Part shown: piece by piece, positions 11,352 to 24,792 of the stretch | Layout: every line of letters starts with the position of its first letter | Position numbering within the stretch: the first letter of the stretch is position 1 | From: Trogon surrucura | Taxonomy: Eukaryota; Chordata; Aves; Trogoniformes; Trogonidae | Assembly: GCA_020746105.1 (NCBI GenBank) | Contig: CM036617.1 | Span: forward strand, 148,928,578-148,992,577 | Length of the DNA stretch: 64,000 nt | Reading direction: 5' to 3' | Position numbers and translations under genes: made by a program | Notes under the pieces: generated by a model | Database searches by the model: none | The model's input: the letters and a program-made list of their open reading frames with translations, nothing else | What the model was told of the DNA's origin: nothing

Positions 11352-14300
11352 TACAGTGGTTGAACTTAGGAAGACTTAAAACCCTGTTGATCATCATAAC
11401 TTAATACGAATAATCAGGCAAAAACTGTATTTCTAAATTGTGAATATCACTCTGGTCTGCCTTCAGTCCCATCAAAGGAAAGGCAATTTCTGGCAGGCAC
11501 TTCTAGCTGGGGCCCAACTGTCATGGAAGCAGCAAAATACCTCAAAATTTCTGTGATATAGATTAATTTTAGGGTATGAACAAAGACTTTGCATTGTTCT
11601 TTACACCATCTAAGTCATATCAGCCAGAACTATTCTGGGTAAGGAATAGCAGAGATTGGCCTCTGCCACTGTCTGGGCACAATTCTCTTGCATGTTTACA
11701 ATGTAAAAAATGTAAGAACTCCTTTCTCTGAATGAACCACTAACTATTTACTTACAACTATTTGGCTACAGTCTTCCTGGTTCTTAGAAAAGATATGTTG
11801 GGTAAAGGAGGACAGTTCAGTCAGAATCAGGATTTGTGTGAAATGATCAAGTGTGAGTCTCCAGTGGCTCCTCTAAAAGGGAAGTTGATGGCAGTTTGTT
11901 TTCCAGAATCAATAACTTAGACTGAGATAGAAGCACAGAGTGGTTACATGGCTAGGCACAACGGTCTCCAGAGGAACAGGTGGCAATACAGGCAATCAAA
12001 TCAAAATTACACTATATAGAGAGGGAAGAGTAACAGCACTGGTTATACCGGGGAATAAATATTTTTTGTGGAAGTGGTTCTAGATTTGCAGTTCTCTCAG
12101 GGGGTCTTTACCTGAATCTAAACTTCACAGCTGGGAAAAATTAACTCTTATATCTTAGAGAAAACAGCAGAACTATATTACTTACTGTACTATTTATCTC
12201 TGCTCTCCTCTTGCTTTTCTGCATCTCAGTTTCTCTCAGTGACTACCAGTGATGACTCTTTATGCCTTAGCTTGCCTAAAGCCTCTCTTGCATCACTTTA
12301 AATGCAGTTTCACACTTCTGTGCGGACACTGGGAACATTGAGGAAATTCCCCCCTTTCCCAAATCAGTGAAGACTTCTGAGCCTGGGAGAAGAACTGGGA
12401 TCTTCAAGCCAGAGAACCAGGTGAAGGGAATTCCTAGTTTCAACCCTTCTGATCACGATAAGCATGCTGCTTTGCATATTACATCCCCTACCCATTTGCA
12501 AGTGAATCTTGAAGAGACCCTTCAGTTTCCAAACATGAAACACCATAGATTAGATTAGAAAGACTGCGTGCAGAAAAGCACGTGCACCCGTGTACGTATA
12601 TTTCTACATATAAGAACACCAACAAGACACGTGAGAAAGCGCTGGTCTAGTAACAGAGCGGAATGGGGCCTTGAGGGAACAGTGATTTTAATTTCACTGG
12701 ATGGCAGACTGTGAACAATTGCTGGGGGAAACTGAGCACTTATGTAAGGGAAAAAAAGATTATCATATTTTTAAATATACTTGGATATAAGCACCACTAC
12801 ACAAGCTAGAAAAATGAAGAGTTAAGAAGCATAAAACAGGATTTTATTGAGAGAGATGCTGAGGGCTGCTTTGTTGTTTACACTGAAATATTTAGAGTCA
12901 CCCTTCACGTGTAAGGATTTGAACTCCCCAAGCTATTTGTTAGATGAGAAAGGAAATCTCAGTTTGTGAGAGGATGGTGCTGATTCAAAAAGATCACTTG
13001 TGTATGTGCCATTGCTTCTTCATTCAAATGACCATTTAATTTTTATTACTATGTTATATTATTACAGTGCCTATCCCAGTGCTCACTCTCCTTTTAATGA
13101 GGAGGACTTTACTATTCTTAGTTTTACTAAGAAGAGAGTTCATTAACTTGCTCATTCATTATGGTTTATCTACATCCTTATAAAGGAAGCAAGAACAGTC
13201 AGCAGTAGAGAAATCCTTTTTCTAGTTCAGGCCACGCAATCTCTAAAAGCCATCTCTTAAAACATCTTAAAATCTATCACCTGGGCAGTTCTTCTCATCT
13301 TTATTTATGTTAATAATAATCACAATAGGTGTTGGCTTTACTTCTATATCTGTTTATCCACACAACAGAATCTGCACTGCTCTAGACCTGCAAATATTTG
13401 ATAGGGCTTTTCTTGCGTGGCTCAACCAGACCTTAGAAATTCAGTCCTCCAGTTTTTTTTTTTCTGATGATATCGACAGCTAGCATGTTGTTTTGCTACT
13501 GTCTACTAAAATCCCAAACTGAGTAGAAAAATGGTATTAATAGAAACCAATTCACCTTTTAAAATTTTCCGTGGAGGTGATTTGTATTGGTTCTTTGAAG
13601 GAAAGATAGACAAATGTAAAACAATAGCTACTCCAGCACTGAAGCTATAATCAGGTTCACAACCCAATAATTTCTCATAGACTTACTGCCAGAAATTTAA
13701 CTTGTTTTAAATCCCACCCTCCACTCAATACCTTTTTTTTTTTTTTTGAACATAGGCAAAGAGGTTTTCCCTGAAGCAACAGCCATCACTGAACAGCAGC
13801 CAGGTGACATTCTGCACAGGTGAGATACCAATAGTATCATTATGTTTAAAAGACGTGTTTTCAAGCTAAGAAGTAAGACAACCTGCTAATGGTTTCAGAC
13901 TGAGTAATTCAGATGAGGAGGAGAAGTACCTGTTATAACAACATTTGTATTAGGGTTTGTCTTAAAATTTTCATTGCATCTCCTCTAAGTTGAGTTGAAA
14001 AAACAGTTGCTTTAGAGCGAACAGGATAATTTTCAACAAGTAGGGGGTAGAGATAAATCATTCGATCACTCAAAACAGCTCAATGTGACATTCTCTGGGT
14101 TACCTCAGCAGCAAGTCTCTACTTTCACATCTTCAGTGACGACTATCAGTATTAAGACTTTTTTTCAACTTCATCTGGCACTTTACATACCATTTAAATG
14201 TCTGCACCTAAGCTCAATGCCTCTGCAAAAAGCTTTGATTTTGCTGAACATGTAAAAAAAATCAGTGAAAAAATCCTCGCTATCTACTTTACATTAGTCT

Positions 14301-17300
14301 TTGAGCCATTATTCATATAATATTGCGATAGCGTATCTCTGAATATTGTTAGAAATAACGGCCTTTCAGAGACAAAAGTCAGTTCTTGTAGCCTGATTTT
14401 CTTTCTGAAGCAAAGAAATGTTGTCATGAACTTTACCAAACAGTATTCTGTGTATGTATTTGATAGACACCACAGCAAAAGCTAAAGAACAGTTCAGCTG
14501 TCTCTTTTTTACAGAGGTGTCAAGTGCTTGTATGAACTGTTGGGTAGAATTTTACAGGCTTTAAGTTTGGAAGAAATCTTAATTCTTTTAGATTCACTGG
14601 TCACTTTCTGCTAGTTAATTCAAGGGTCCAACACCCACCAGTTTCAAGCAAGCGGGCTCTTTGCCAAGAAAACACTGAGACGTGGTTTCTAGCATAGCTC
14701 TCTTGCTTAGAAGGAGGTTACTACATGTTAGCAGTGCTGTTCAAACAAAAGAGCAACGCAAAGACACCTCATTTGTCAGCTCTTTCTTTCCTCTCTCAGA
14801 TTATTTTTTATTTGTTCTTTTTTTGAATGACCACATTATGATTAGTAACATATCATTTAATATGTGTGAGCATTCAGAAAGCAATCAATACTTACGGAAA
14901 TATTTTCCAACAGCAAGGGCTTTATGAATTTAATCCTGAAATACTGATCATCTGCAAATACCTAAAAATACTGCATTATAATAATTCTGCACTGCTGACC
15001 TCGCAGGACCTTTTATTAATCCTTTCCCCTCTCCTTCCTAGAAATATCGACCTTTTTTCCTAGTTTTTTTAAATTTATTTATATATTTATTTTATTTTAG
15101 GAACTGTTAATAATTATATTTGGTTTTATATTAGAGACTTTCTCAGAAAAATTTCAATTAGTAACAAAATAATTTTCTGTTAAATCAGGTACTGATGCAA
15201 CATATTCAACAAAGTAATTAATGATTCTTCATCTTCTAATGTTTCAAGGATTTAGACAAAGGTCCAACGCCCAGCCTTCATTCTAGTGGAGAATGATGAT
15301 TAAATCTAGAAGTATCAACTGAAGAAACATAGAACTGACAACAACATTAAGATGACCAATAATTCATCATACTGGATGTCCTGTATCCACTTGAAGCCTC
15401 TCTCTCTTTATTCGTATTTTTCCTTAAAGATGTCACTGAAAGTGTTCAGAAATAAGAGATTTACTATACTCAAACTTGTCAGACAAGGCTGAGATAACTG
15501 CATGACAACTATAAATAAGGAGTTGCAGCATATCGACCCAAGAAACTCAGACTCTGCACTGTATTTACTCAAGTCATGCAGTAAGACCTTACCGACACAC
15601 ATGCAAATTGAAATGAATTGAAATCAGCTCTCTAGGGCAGCTCAGGACAAGTTTTTCCCTCAAAGTAGTTCAAACAGCAATAGTTAAAACACAAAAACCT
15701 GCTAAGCTGGAAAATGACCTGCAACAGAGCAAGACTTATATTTTACACAACGTGATGCAATTTTGAAACATCATTTTGCATGCAATAGTTGCTATTTATA
15801 GGAAAAAAAAAAAGTTTTGTACAAAGGAGACCATAATGAAATAGTTTCCAAATTGTCACAACAGGTAAAAACTGAAAGTGTAAGCATGAAATGTGAAGAA
15901 AATAGACATTTTAGACATTGTATCTGACAAATTTAAATTGATGTGTCCCCTTCTAGCATTTCACTTCAGCAAGCAGAATGAGGCAGCACCACAATTTCAC
16001 AGCAGAGAAGTAGCCCACTGGAGGACCCCTCTCACCCGCAGGAGTGTTCTCGGGTGCAGAAGGCAACGTCTCACTGGTGAAGCACAACACCAGCCGCTGA
16101 GCCAAGAATCACAGGAGATTCTCCACGCTGTTGATTTTCCAACTGAGGATTTCACTCTCCAAAATCATTACAGCCTGATTTGGCAAATTTGCATCCTCTT
16201 TAAATTGCAGCTACTGTTATTATTAATGACTTGGACATTTCCGATTATTAGAGCTGGTCACTTTTCATGTATTGGCCTAGCTCAATAAATACTTAAAGCA
16301 ATTTTGAGAGTAAAGACACAGTGTCATGGATTACTTTGAGTCATCTTTTCATAGCAGCCTTTCACAGTATAAAAAACCAACACAACTGTTTGTTCTACAT
16401 CTATCAAATTCGTGATTGAAAATTATCCATTTGAAGAGACAGAAGTAGATGAATGCTCTGTCAAAAGCTTTCCTGATTTACTGCTACTCTGGTTTACATT
16501 GTCAAATGTTCCCCTGGGACAAGCAGAGATTATGTGAGGCATCAGTCAGGAAAGATTTTGGCTCTCTGTTTTGTTTCTGAAGGAAGCAACAATAAAACAT
16601 CTTTAATGGAAAAAAAAATAAATATGAAAGGCACAGATGAAAGCCTAGTGTGACATCTGCACAGAGCCCTGCTCTGAATCCCTTCCTCAGCAACAGCCAC
16701 TCGGCTTTCTCAGTCCTGTTCAACTCCACAGCGGGTCATTACAGTCCATCACATCCCAGCATTCGAGACATCATAACAGACCACTAAAATGGTCCGTTCA
16801 ATCCTTTCTACAGAGGATATCCAAAAGACAGTACCCATCTTTCATACTCAGTTACATTATTGGAGGGATTATGAGAAATACGACTTGTAGGGAGTTTACC
16901 AGCAAACTGAAAAAAACCCAGAGTCGCCAGCTTCAACATTTTTTAATGGAAAGGGAGCCAAACCCAAAATAAATCAGACAAGCAGTGTTTGGAAAAACAA
17001 TGCACTGAAAAACATTTTCCTTAGCGCTAACTTATAAATCGTAAAGCAGCTAAAAAATTCAGGCCAGTTGCTATTTCCTTTTTTTTGTTGCTGTTTGTTC
17101 TCAGAAATCTTTCACTTTTTTTGGTTTATCCTCTCAACTCTAAGTAGGTTCACTTATACACACACACAGTGGCATGGTTTTTCGATATAGTAACAAACAT
17201 TAATAATTTTGGCATTTGTGGACGTTTTTATGTTGCACTCCACAATGTTAATCCTCCTCAGATATGATTTTTGCCATGGAATTTCCTCTCTTCCAAAGGG

Positions 17301-17588
17301 GACACACACAGAGAGCTATCTCTATATTCAGTAACTTACTTATCTGTAGATTAATATTAGCCTCTTTGTATTTCAATTAATGGCATTAAGGATCATGCTT
17401 CACTCCATTCTTACCTTGATATATGATCACAGGGGTGCTTTACTTCTTCCTTTTGGTTCTTGCACCCAATTTGGAAAAATAGATATCGTTCCTGGATTTC
17501 TAAATATTTAACAACACTTTCATTCTGCTATGAAGAATTAAAATACTTAAAAGTAGACACATGCACAACTATGCCATTTATGTCTTTC

Positions 17589-17619
17589 ATCACCAGATTA
17601 TATCACCAGATTATATCAC
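17589..17619 (+). repeat. 13-bp tandem duplication
   Basis: The unit atcaccagattat occurs twice in a row, followed by atcac of a third copy. Confidence 0.9.
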
Positions 17620-20600
17620 ATTCAATAAATTACAAAAAGGCATAGCTTGATTGCTTTATTATTTTTAAATGAATTATTTTTTTTAAAAAAGTGGTAGTTT
17701 TTAACAGAGTGAGGGAAAAAAAAAGTCACGTTTAGGTTCTTTATCAACCTTTCCCAGTAGTATTTGCAATGTGCTTTTTAATCGTTTGGAATCCAATTTC
17801 ATTTTCCTTTTGGTTAGAAGTTTAAAAGTTTAAAAAATTTATTATTTTAGTCAGAATATTTCAATCTATAATGAGAAATCATAGCATCTACAACAAGTTT
17901 GCTCTTTGGCAAATAAACATATGTAAAGTTGTTTAAATTAAATAAGTGAACTCAGTTCTAGCAAAACATGTCACAGTTCTAGAGAATAACTGCACGATTA
18001 AAAGGACACTAAAATCATTGGAAAGAGTCTCATAAAGAGGTATGGATTCAGATTTCTCTCCTTTGTGCATGGAACAATATAGTCAAGTATTTTTATTACA
18101 AGTATTATTACAAGTATTCCTACTAAATGGTACAACACCAGCTGATAAACCTGTAGCTTTGACTGAAAGTACCATTTCTAGCATGCAAAACAGGCCTTTT
18201 GATTTCCTTGGCCAATATCAGTCTGTGCTTTAGGGTACATTTACAAGATTAAGTAAGAGACCCAGTGAGCCCTTCCTGGACCAGAAGCCAAACAGCACAG
18301 ACCTTGTAGGGCACGTTCCCTCCACGGCGCACAGGCTGAATCTTCCCTGCCCTCCACTGGGCTCTGGGTCTCCCTGGTGCTCTGTGTGCTATACCCTGGG
18401 GTTGTAAGATTTGATTCTCTGTGCCTTTTTGAGCCCATAGCTTCAGAAATACTACGTTGGTTATGTTATAATCCACAAATGCTGGATCAAAAATGTCTTG
18501 AAGTTCAGTGTCACCTGCCTCAGATGGTTCACACGAGGATGCAAATATGGGCAGAGCAGTGTCGTAGGAAAGAGTGTGTCAAAGCTGAGGCACTTCTGCC
18601 CATCTTGTCTTTTAGGGCTGGTTCCTGGAATGAATGATTCTCAAACTGTATTCCAGGGCTATCTTGGAGAAAGCAGTCCAAAACAGGGTCAGAGAGGGAG
18701 GGCATTGGTTGCAAATTATGGTAGACACGGTCTTGCTCCTCAGCCCTCTTTCACTGAGTATTATTGACAGATCCACAGTAGCTATAAATTGACAGTAGCT
18801 AGTACCTCCTTTTACTAATTCCAGCTGTGTTCACAGCCAGTTCACTCCTCTGTCTTTAGAGCTGGAAAAAAGTGAGTCTAAAACAGTAGGTTTATTCTTA
18901 AAATCTAAGATATGTTGAATTAAATATAAGATATGGTTTTGTTGATTTAAATGAACCATTTGCCAACTCAGTCTACAAATATCAAAGGTCAAAGCTGACA
19001 AAGAGTTATGTTAGTTCCTTGTGCTTCTTTTCACCAAAATCTCTTTGTCTCGACACCATCTTTTTCAAAAACTGGAGTGTGAGAAATCTGAAAGTCTGTA
19101 AATTAGGCAACAAAATAATTATCTGTTTTCTAAGGCAATAATCCAAGTCCCACATGGCTAATAATGAAGCACTTAGCACAGCAGACAGTTGAATCATTAT
19201 CTCACAAAAATAATGTTCTAATGGTGTTATTTACTACATACATAAATTACTAGAGAAAAAAAAAAGGTCTCCAAATTATTGTCATTTAGTTAAGAAAGAA
19301 TTATAAGTTCAGAACTAAAATCCCTAGACGTGAATCTACTCTCTATTCCTCTGCAATCCAAACCACAATGATGATCATCACAAGTACTCTGAAATCAGAT
19401 TAAATTTATAATCATCACTTGGTTTTATGACACATTACTCTCAGAAGGTGACCAACTCCAGATTTGAAATCAAATTCAAATGCAGATCAAATGTATACAC
19501 AGACTGGCTATTTACAGGTTCAAAGTTATATATATTATTAAGTAATCTTTTGATTCTGATGAGTAAGAAGGCGCAAATTAACACAAAACAAAATAGATGT
19601 CTTTTGTATTTACATCAATGTCATTTTAATGGGTTCAGTTTTTCAGCCTGCTCTACACAGCTATTTAGGAAGTTCATTAATAATTAGCAGACTTGATAAC
19701 TTCTAACTGTGGGAGAGAGACACCATAATGTGGGAAGAAACAGAGCTGGAGGATGGCCATCTGTTTAATGTCCAGATAATTAGGAGTGTTGGACAGATTA
19801 GTATCTGCTTGATTTATTCCTTCTTTTGAAGTCTTCAAGTAAATTATAGTTAATGTAGACCACTTTTGACAGTGAAAAATATATTTCCTTTCAAAAATAT
19901 GAAGCAATAATCTAGTGTTGCAATGCTAGAGTGCTGAATGAAAGTGGTAACAATTTTGGAGAACCTAGTATTGAGGGACAAACCTCGCAATAGTAGAGAA
20001 TTAAATAGGTGCCTTTTTAAACTTCTATAGAATTCTAATGTTCTTCTGGCTTCTTACAGTTCTTCTTTTATACAGAAAAAGAAACAGAAATAAAATATTA
20101 TGTTCTAGCCTTGAAATCAGTAGTCTAGTTCACATTGTCTTCAGTGTGCTGGATTTCACTAAAAGTTTCCTTTTAATCTCACATTCTTATTTATCTACAG
20201 GATGTGGACTGGAAAAGATAGAAGACAACTCCCTTTTCTCTTGGTTGCCAGTCAAAATGTAGTTGAGAAATGTTGTAAACTAGGAAAGTTCTGTAAAGTT
20301 TCAGTGACTTAGAAGACAAAGGACATTTTGCCTTCAGCAAGGACTTCACCTGACTTTTTCTTTTCTTGAGGTCAGCATACTAGATTCTCATGACGCACCA
20401 AATTTTACAAACACGTGTACACAACAACGAAACCCGTTTCTTAGCACCACCTTCTAGCAGCTGCCTCGGGTCCTAGAGGACACTGTACTCCTCCCTGTTA
20501 TTCAGTCCTCCTGTGGAAGGCAACCATCTGCCAGACGTACTCCTGGCCACCTGCTGCCCCAGCCAGCTGTTTCCAATTGTGCTCTCCAGCTGCCACCTCT

Positions 20601-23583
20601 GAAAGTAGCCGAAAGCCAAAAATGCTCAAGCAAGTGGGAAACCAATTGGCAGGCTGCCAGGGACAGAGGGGTGGACTAAAACTCTAGCGCAAAAGCTGAC
20701 AGCAAAAAAACCTGCGTGGGAAACACAGCAGCAAGGAGGTAAACAGAGACTTTCAGAGCCCCAAAGGGGCTCAGGCAGGTGTCTTTCTCCTCCAGCAACT
20801 TTTCTGCTTTGCTAGAATCAGTTTAATAACTTCTCGCCATAGCTCCACGGAATGGGAAAATTTGCTCCAGCTTTTTCCCCTTCCAGGATCTCGGATAGGA
20901 AAAGACAAGAATCCAAGTGAATTTCTAGAAGATAGTGGGGCAGGGTAAATACTCCCCCTGACTCATGGACATTAAGAATTCTTGAAATAAGACTAAAATG
21001 GAATTTAAGTGGTGCATGGGTCCTGTGCCGGCACTGTATGCATGAGCAATTTTTAGTCTCCTTGAGAAGTGCGTTCAGAAGTACCAGTGAGGAGTTAAAA
21101 CACAGACAAATGCAGATGGCCAAAATTCCTCAAGAATTTAGAGGGGAGAAGTCACATATGATAAGACAAAACCTAACAAACACAGAGTGTAAGATCAGCT
21201 ACATTTTCTTTCTAAACAGCAGAATTAATGAGACAAATGTGCAGCAGACACAAGCAAAAAAACAGACTGAAGCTACTCTTATTTACAACATCTAAAGATA
21301 ACTCCCATGAATGGATATTCTATCCGTTTTTTCCACCTTTGCCAATAACTTGCCTATAATTTTTTTAATAAACTCTTCAAACTTACCACTGCTTGATGGA
21401 AATTAGTTGACAACTTACTTTCCAACATTAATATTTTAGAACACGATGAGCTCGTGTATCATCGTTGGGCAACTGCTTATCTCTGGTGTGCGGGGAAATT
21501 AAGTCAATGATAAGCAACTGAGATATTATTCTAAATTCTTTTTGTTGTTAAAATAATTTAATGTTGACAGTCACCAGCATTTCTGGTAATTAGTTTCTAG
21601 ATTTACGGTATTGTTGCAAAACATGGACATTACAATCAGCTGACTTTTCCCCTGTGGTTCTGAAATTGTATCACCAGTTTTCTGAATTACATTAGAGTCT
21701 TCTTTTCCAAATTTTGTTTTGGATGTGTACACTGTGCACAATGTTATATTATTTAATAGTAGAATGGTAATGTCATTCATTACAATTAAAAACAAATATA
21801 ATCTTGTTACTAAAGTTTGTTTTTACCAGTCCTTACTTCTTGATTGCTAATTTGTAATGAAATAGAATACAACACTTGAGAATAAAATGTCACCTAACTG
21901 TATTTCTTAAAAGAATTTATGTGAGTGTACATGCACATGTGCTACCCCCATCATTAAATCATTGAACTTATTTTTGAAATCTCTTTAGAGGTAGGTGGAA
22001 AAAATCCTCTGTTTTCCCTTACTTTTATAAGGACTGAAATTGAATTAGTGAGGTAAATTAAAGCCTTCATTATATATTTAAGGATTTATTAAAAAACAAA
22101 AACAAACCAGCAAACTATGAATTACTGTTAGATTTTGTAAATAGAATTTATGACTTGGGAAATTGCCTTTTAAAATGCTGGAGCAAGAATAATTAAGCAA
22201 AATATAAAATAAATGTATTTTGCTATATTATATTGTACAGTGCCAAATAACAATACCTATTACTCAGGATGGAATATCTATTCTATATTACACAAGATTA
22301 TAATATGAGAAAGCTTGAGCAAAATTTGGGGAGAAAAATCCCAGGGTTCTACATAGGTCTACACTGCAAAGTAAAGAGGAAGAAAATGGCAGATACTTAG
22401 TCATTTTTCTTCTGAGAAGAATAGTGGAGTTAAAGAAAACACAAGCAAACTGATGATGTTTCCACTGCCCATTGAACACGAGAAATCATTTCTAATTGAA
22501 CAGGAAAACTACCAACTCTCTGAGAACATTTAAGGACTCTAGACTGGACATTTTCTATCCAGTATGACTAAGTTTAATATAAAATCATAGAAATCATCTC
22601 AGGCATATTTCAGGCACTGTCAGAAAAATGACTCATTAAATGTGGTTATTCTTTATTTGACATATATGCTCATTAGGCATGCTATTGTTATCCTACTCAT
22701 TTCAGTGAAACAAACACATTCATAGCTCTGTTTTATTCCGACTGACACTTCCAGAGATCATGCAGGTATGAAAGTATTGATCTATGCTCTTTCTAACCTC
22801 ACACCGTATCAACCAAATGATTACATTTCAAGCTGTTGTCTTTTCTTCACAGGGGGTAAAGCTTTTGCTTTAAGGGGTCTGAACCAGTTGAACTGTAAAT
22901 AAGAGCTCAGGACATCCATCATAACTTAACATGAAAAAAACCCACCTCACAACAGTTTGATTTTCAGATCACAGGGTAGTTGCTCAGACGGCAGAAAGCC
23001 ACATTCCTATTCAGAAGCAACAGCACAGCAGACAGAATAACCACTACATGCACTAATACGGACGTCCTCATATTGTAGAGGTAGATAGTGAATGGCAGTT
23101 ACTGTCAGGACTGGCACATCTCTATAATTACAAAAAGAAACTATTGGAAACTCTACCATCACAAGTCAGACTGATAAGAAAAGAGGTGAAAGAGGTATTT
23201 TGACACACAAGAAGTCTGACAACTTCAGGAGAGGTCAGAGAAATCACAAAGGCGGGATCCTTTATAAGTAAACTAATGTTACTTGGAGCTTGCAAATTTT
23301 GAGGAAGGCTATTTTTGGCTCAAACTAACAAATGTAGAAACATACAAATGGTATTTTAAGTGAACAGGATTCCTGCCCCTTGCTCCCACCAGTGGCAGGA
23401 TAAAGGCAGAGATAAGTAGGTCTTCTCTACAATTTACCCATGCCCAGTGTTAAAAAAGGAATAAAGAAGGAGCAAATAACTAGGTTTTCTGTTAAACACA
23501 AAGACAGTTTGCCATGCATAGAATCATCAATAAATTCCACTGTAACAGGAAACAACTATGGTAGTAATGGCAAATGATCTTAC

Positions 23584-23678
23584 CAATAAAGCTGATGGGC
23601 TACTTGGATGCTCTGAAGAGAACGATCCAGCAGGAGTTTCACTAGAGGGCTTTCAAGACTCCACTCAAACTTGAGCAC
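23584..23678 (-). CDS. PIK3C2G: PIK3C2G exon: helical domain, continued
   Basis: 95-bp exon starting in phase 0 after acceptor tctgttaag and ending in phase 2 at donor gtaaga. It encodes VLKFEWSLESPLVKLLL and then DRSLQSIQVAHQLYW, the final Trp being completed by the next exon. 'KFEW.LESPLV.LLL.RSLQSI.VAH.LYW' is the expected continuation of the PIK domain. The acceptor lacks a strong pyrimidine tract (attaatttatctgttaag), but the encoded match is decisive. The next exon should begin with one base finishing Trp and then Leu-Leu; I could not locate it in the remaining 23.5 kb. Confidence 0.95.
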
Positions 23679-24698
23679 CTTAACAGATAAATTAATAAGA
23701 AGATACACTTGTATGCTGGCTTTGTGGTCTTTCCTTTATAACAAAACTAATCAGAAAAGACCCAGTGGTTAGTCTGAACGAAGCAAGCTGACAGGCAATG
23801 TCTTAGCAATGCAATGAGCAAAGAAATTTCAGAACACGTGTCTGCCACCATCTTCAAGACAGGCAGATATCCTGATTCTGGTTGTATTAACGTATATGCA
23901 AAAATGTAGCTTTTCTTCCCCTACTTAAAATCACCAATGCTATCCTTAATTTTTTATCTGATTATCTGGTTTGCAAAATAAACTTATGTGAGAAGCAGAA
24001 GCTGTGGAAGGTGAAAGGTCACATGCACATCCTATTCTGTAAGTGCTGTATGTAGACCTGTGCAGATTCCACTGCTCCTCAGTAGTGGGTTACATACATA
24101 TATTTGTACATGTGTGTATATATATCTGTCTAGATATATGTACGTATATGCATGCATTTATATAAATATATATTTAACAACACACCAAAAAACCTCTAAG
24201 GAACTGTGGAACATAGGATAGTAAGCAATCCATGTGGACAGTGTTGCAAAAGGCATAAAGCTTTCAGAAGGTGCTCCTTAACTGCAACAGAGGACTTAAT
24301 CAACCACAATGTAATTGCTTTTGAAGCAGTGGGCCTGTAACTTGTAAAACATTACATTCTACTGAAATGTAATGTACATCTACAAAGAGACAATTGCACA
24401 CGTAAATCACCCTGGTTACTCTGTGTTGAAAAATGATTTTTTCCTCACGCACGTGGTACTAAGAAAACCACGATTTGTTGCAACCCCATTTGCTTCCTTG
24501 ACTGCAACGTAGCCCTGCAGTTTGGTGGTCATAGCAGAATTTCTCTTCTTCAGATATTAATTCAATCATTGCATCAGTTGATTGCCCTTTCTTATTTATT
24601 CCTCTTATACTGTAGTAACCAAACTGAAAGAATTAAAGTATTTAATGACATTGTTGATCTTGACAAAAGACTTCCTTGGCTATCAATTTCTTCCTTAC
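23679..24698 (-). other. PIK3C2G: PIK3C2G short intron
   Basis: Intron of 1.0 kb. The only notable content is a TA/TG-rich microsatellite at about 24091-24174. Confidence 0.85.
24091..24174 (+). repeat. TA/TG-rich microsatellite
   Basis: Imperfect alternation of ta, ca and tg dinucleotides (acatacatatatttgtac, then gtgtgtatatatat) in the short intron between the 24.7-kb and 23.6-kb exons. Confidence 0.8.
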
Positions 24699-24792
24699 CT
24701 GGACCAGCTGTGGGAGATATTCTAACAATTCATCATTTGACATATTTTCTATTTGTTGTACTGCTGTTCTGCGAATATATTGATCTGGAAAA
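24699..24792 (-). CDS. PIK3C2G: PIK3C2G exon: helical (PIK) domain
   Basis: 94-bp exon with acceptor ttttcctctag and donor gtaagg, made of one base finishing Ser plus 31 codons and ending in phase 0. It encodes FPDQYIRRTAVQQIENM and NDELLEYLPQLVQ. 'PDQ.IR..AVQ' and 'DELLEYLPQLVQ' are hallmark helices of the PI3-kinase accessory domain, and NDELLEYLPQLVQ fits the gamma isoform best. This was the first exon to identify the gene. It is only about 1 kb from the next exon at 23.6 kb, the shortest intron seen in this gene. Confidence 0.96.

Larger units (their letters stand above)
1..23583 (-). other. PIK3C2G: Non-coding left arm, probably long PIK3C2G intron(s)
   Basis: No exon could be supported here although the gene must continue leftward. 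Recognisable contents are CR1 copies at 0.2-1.6, 3.4-3.7, 5.9 and 10.8-11.35 kb, a MIR-like remnant near 8.0 kb, simple tracts at 4.4 and 5.75 kb, and a 13-bp tandem duplication at 17.6 kb. A GC-richer block at 20.4-20.8 kb and another at 18.25-18.75 kb have no recognisable coding content. Kinase landmarks (DRHN, DFG, GDDLRQD) were looked for by eye on the minus strand without success. Confidence 0.55.

Noticed and set aside
13830..13860. Minus-strand HNDTI resembling the DRHNDNI catalytic loop
   Set aside because: The preceding residues lack the conserved loop context and the following residues do not match FHIDFGK.
15893..16288. 131-codon plus-strand open frame
   Set aside because: No domain, no splice or start context, and composition typical of translated non-coding DNA.
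18241..18770. Several overlapping 60-90-codon frames on both strands
   Set aside because: A locally GC-richer stretch yields overlapping frames without recognisable content, so none can be preferred.
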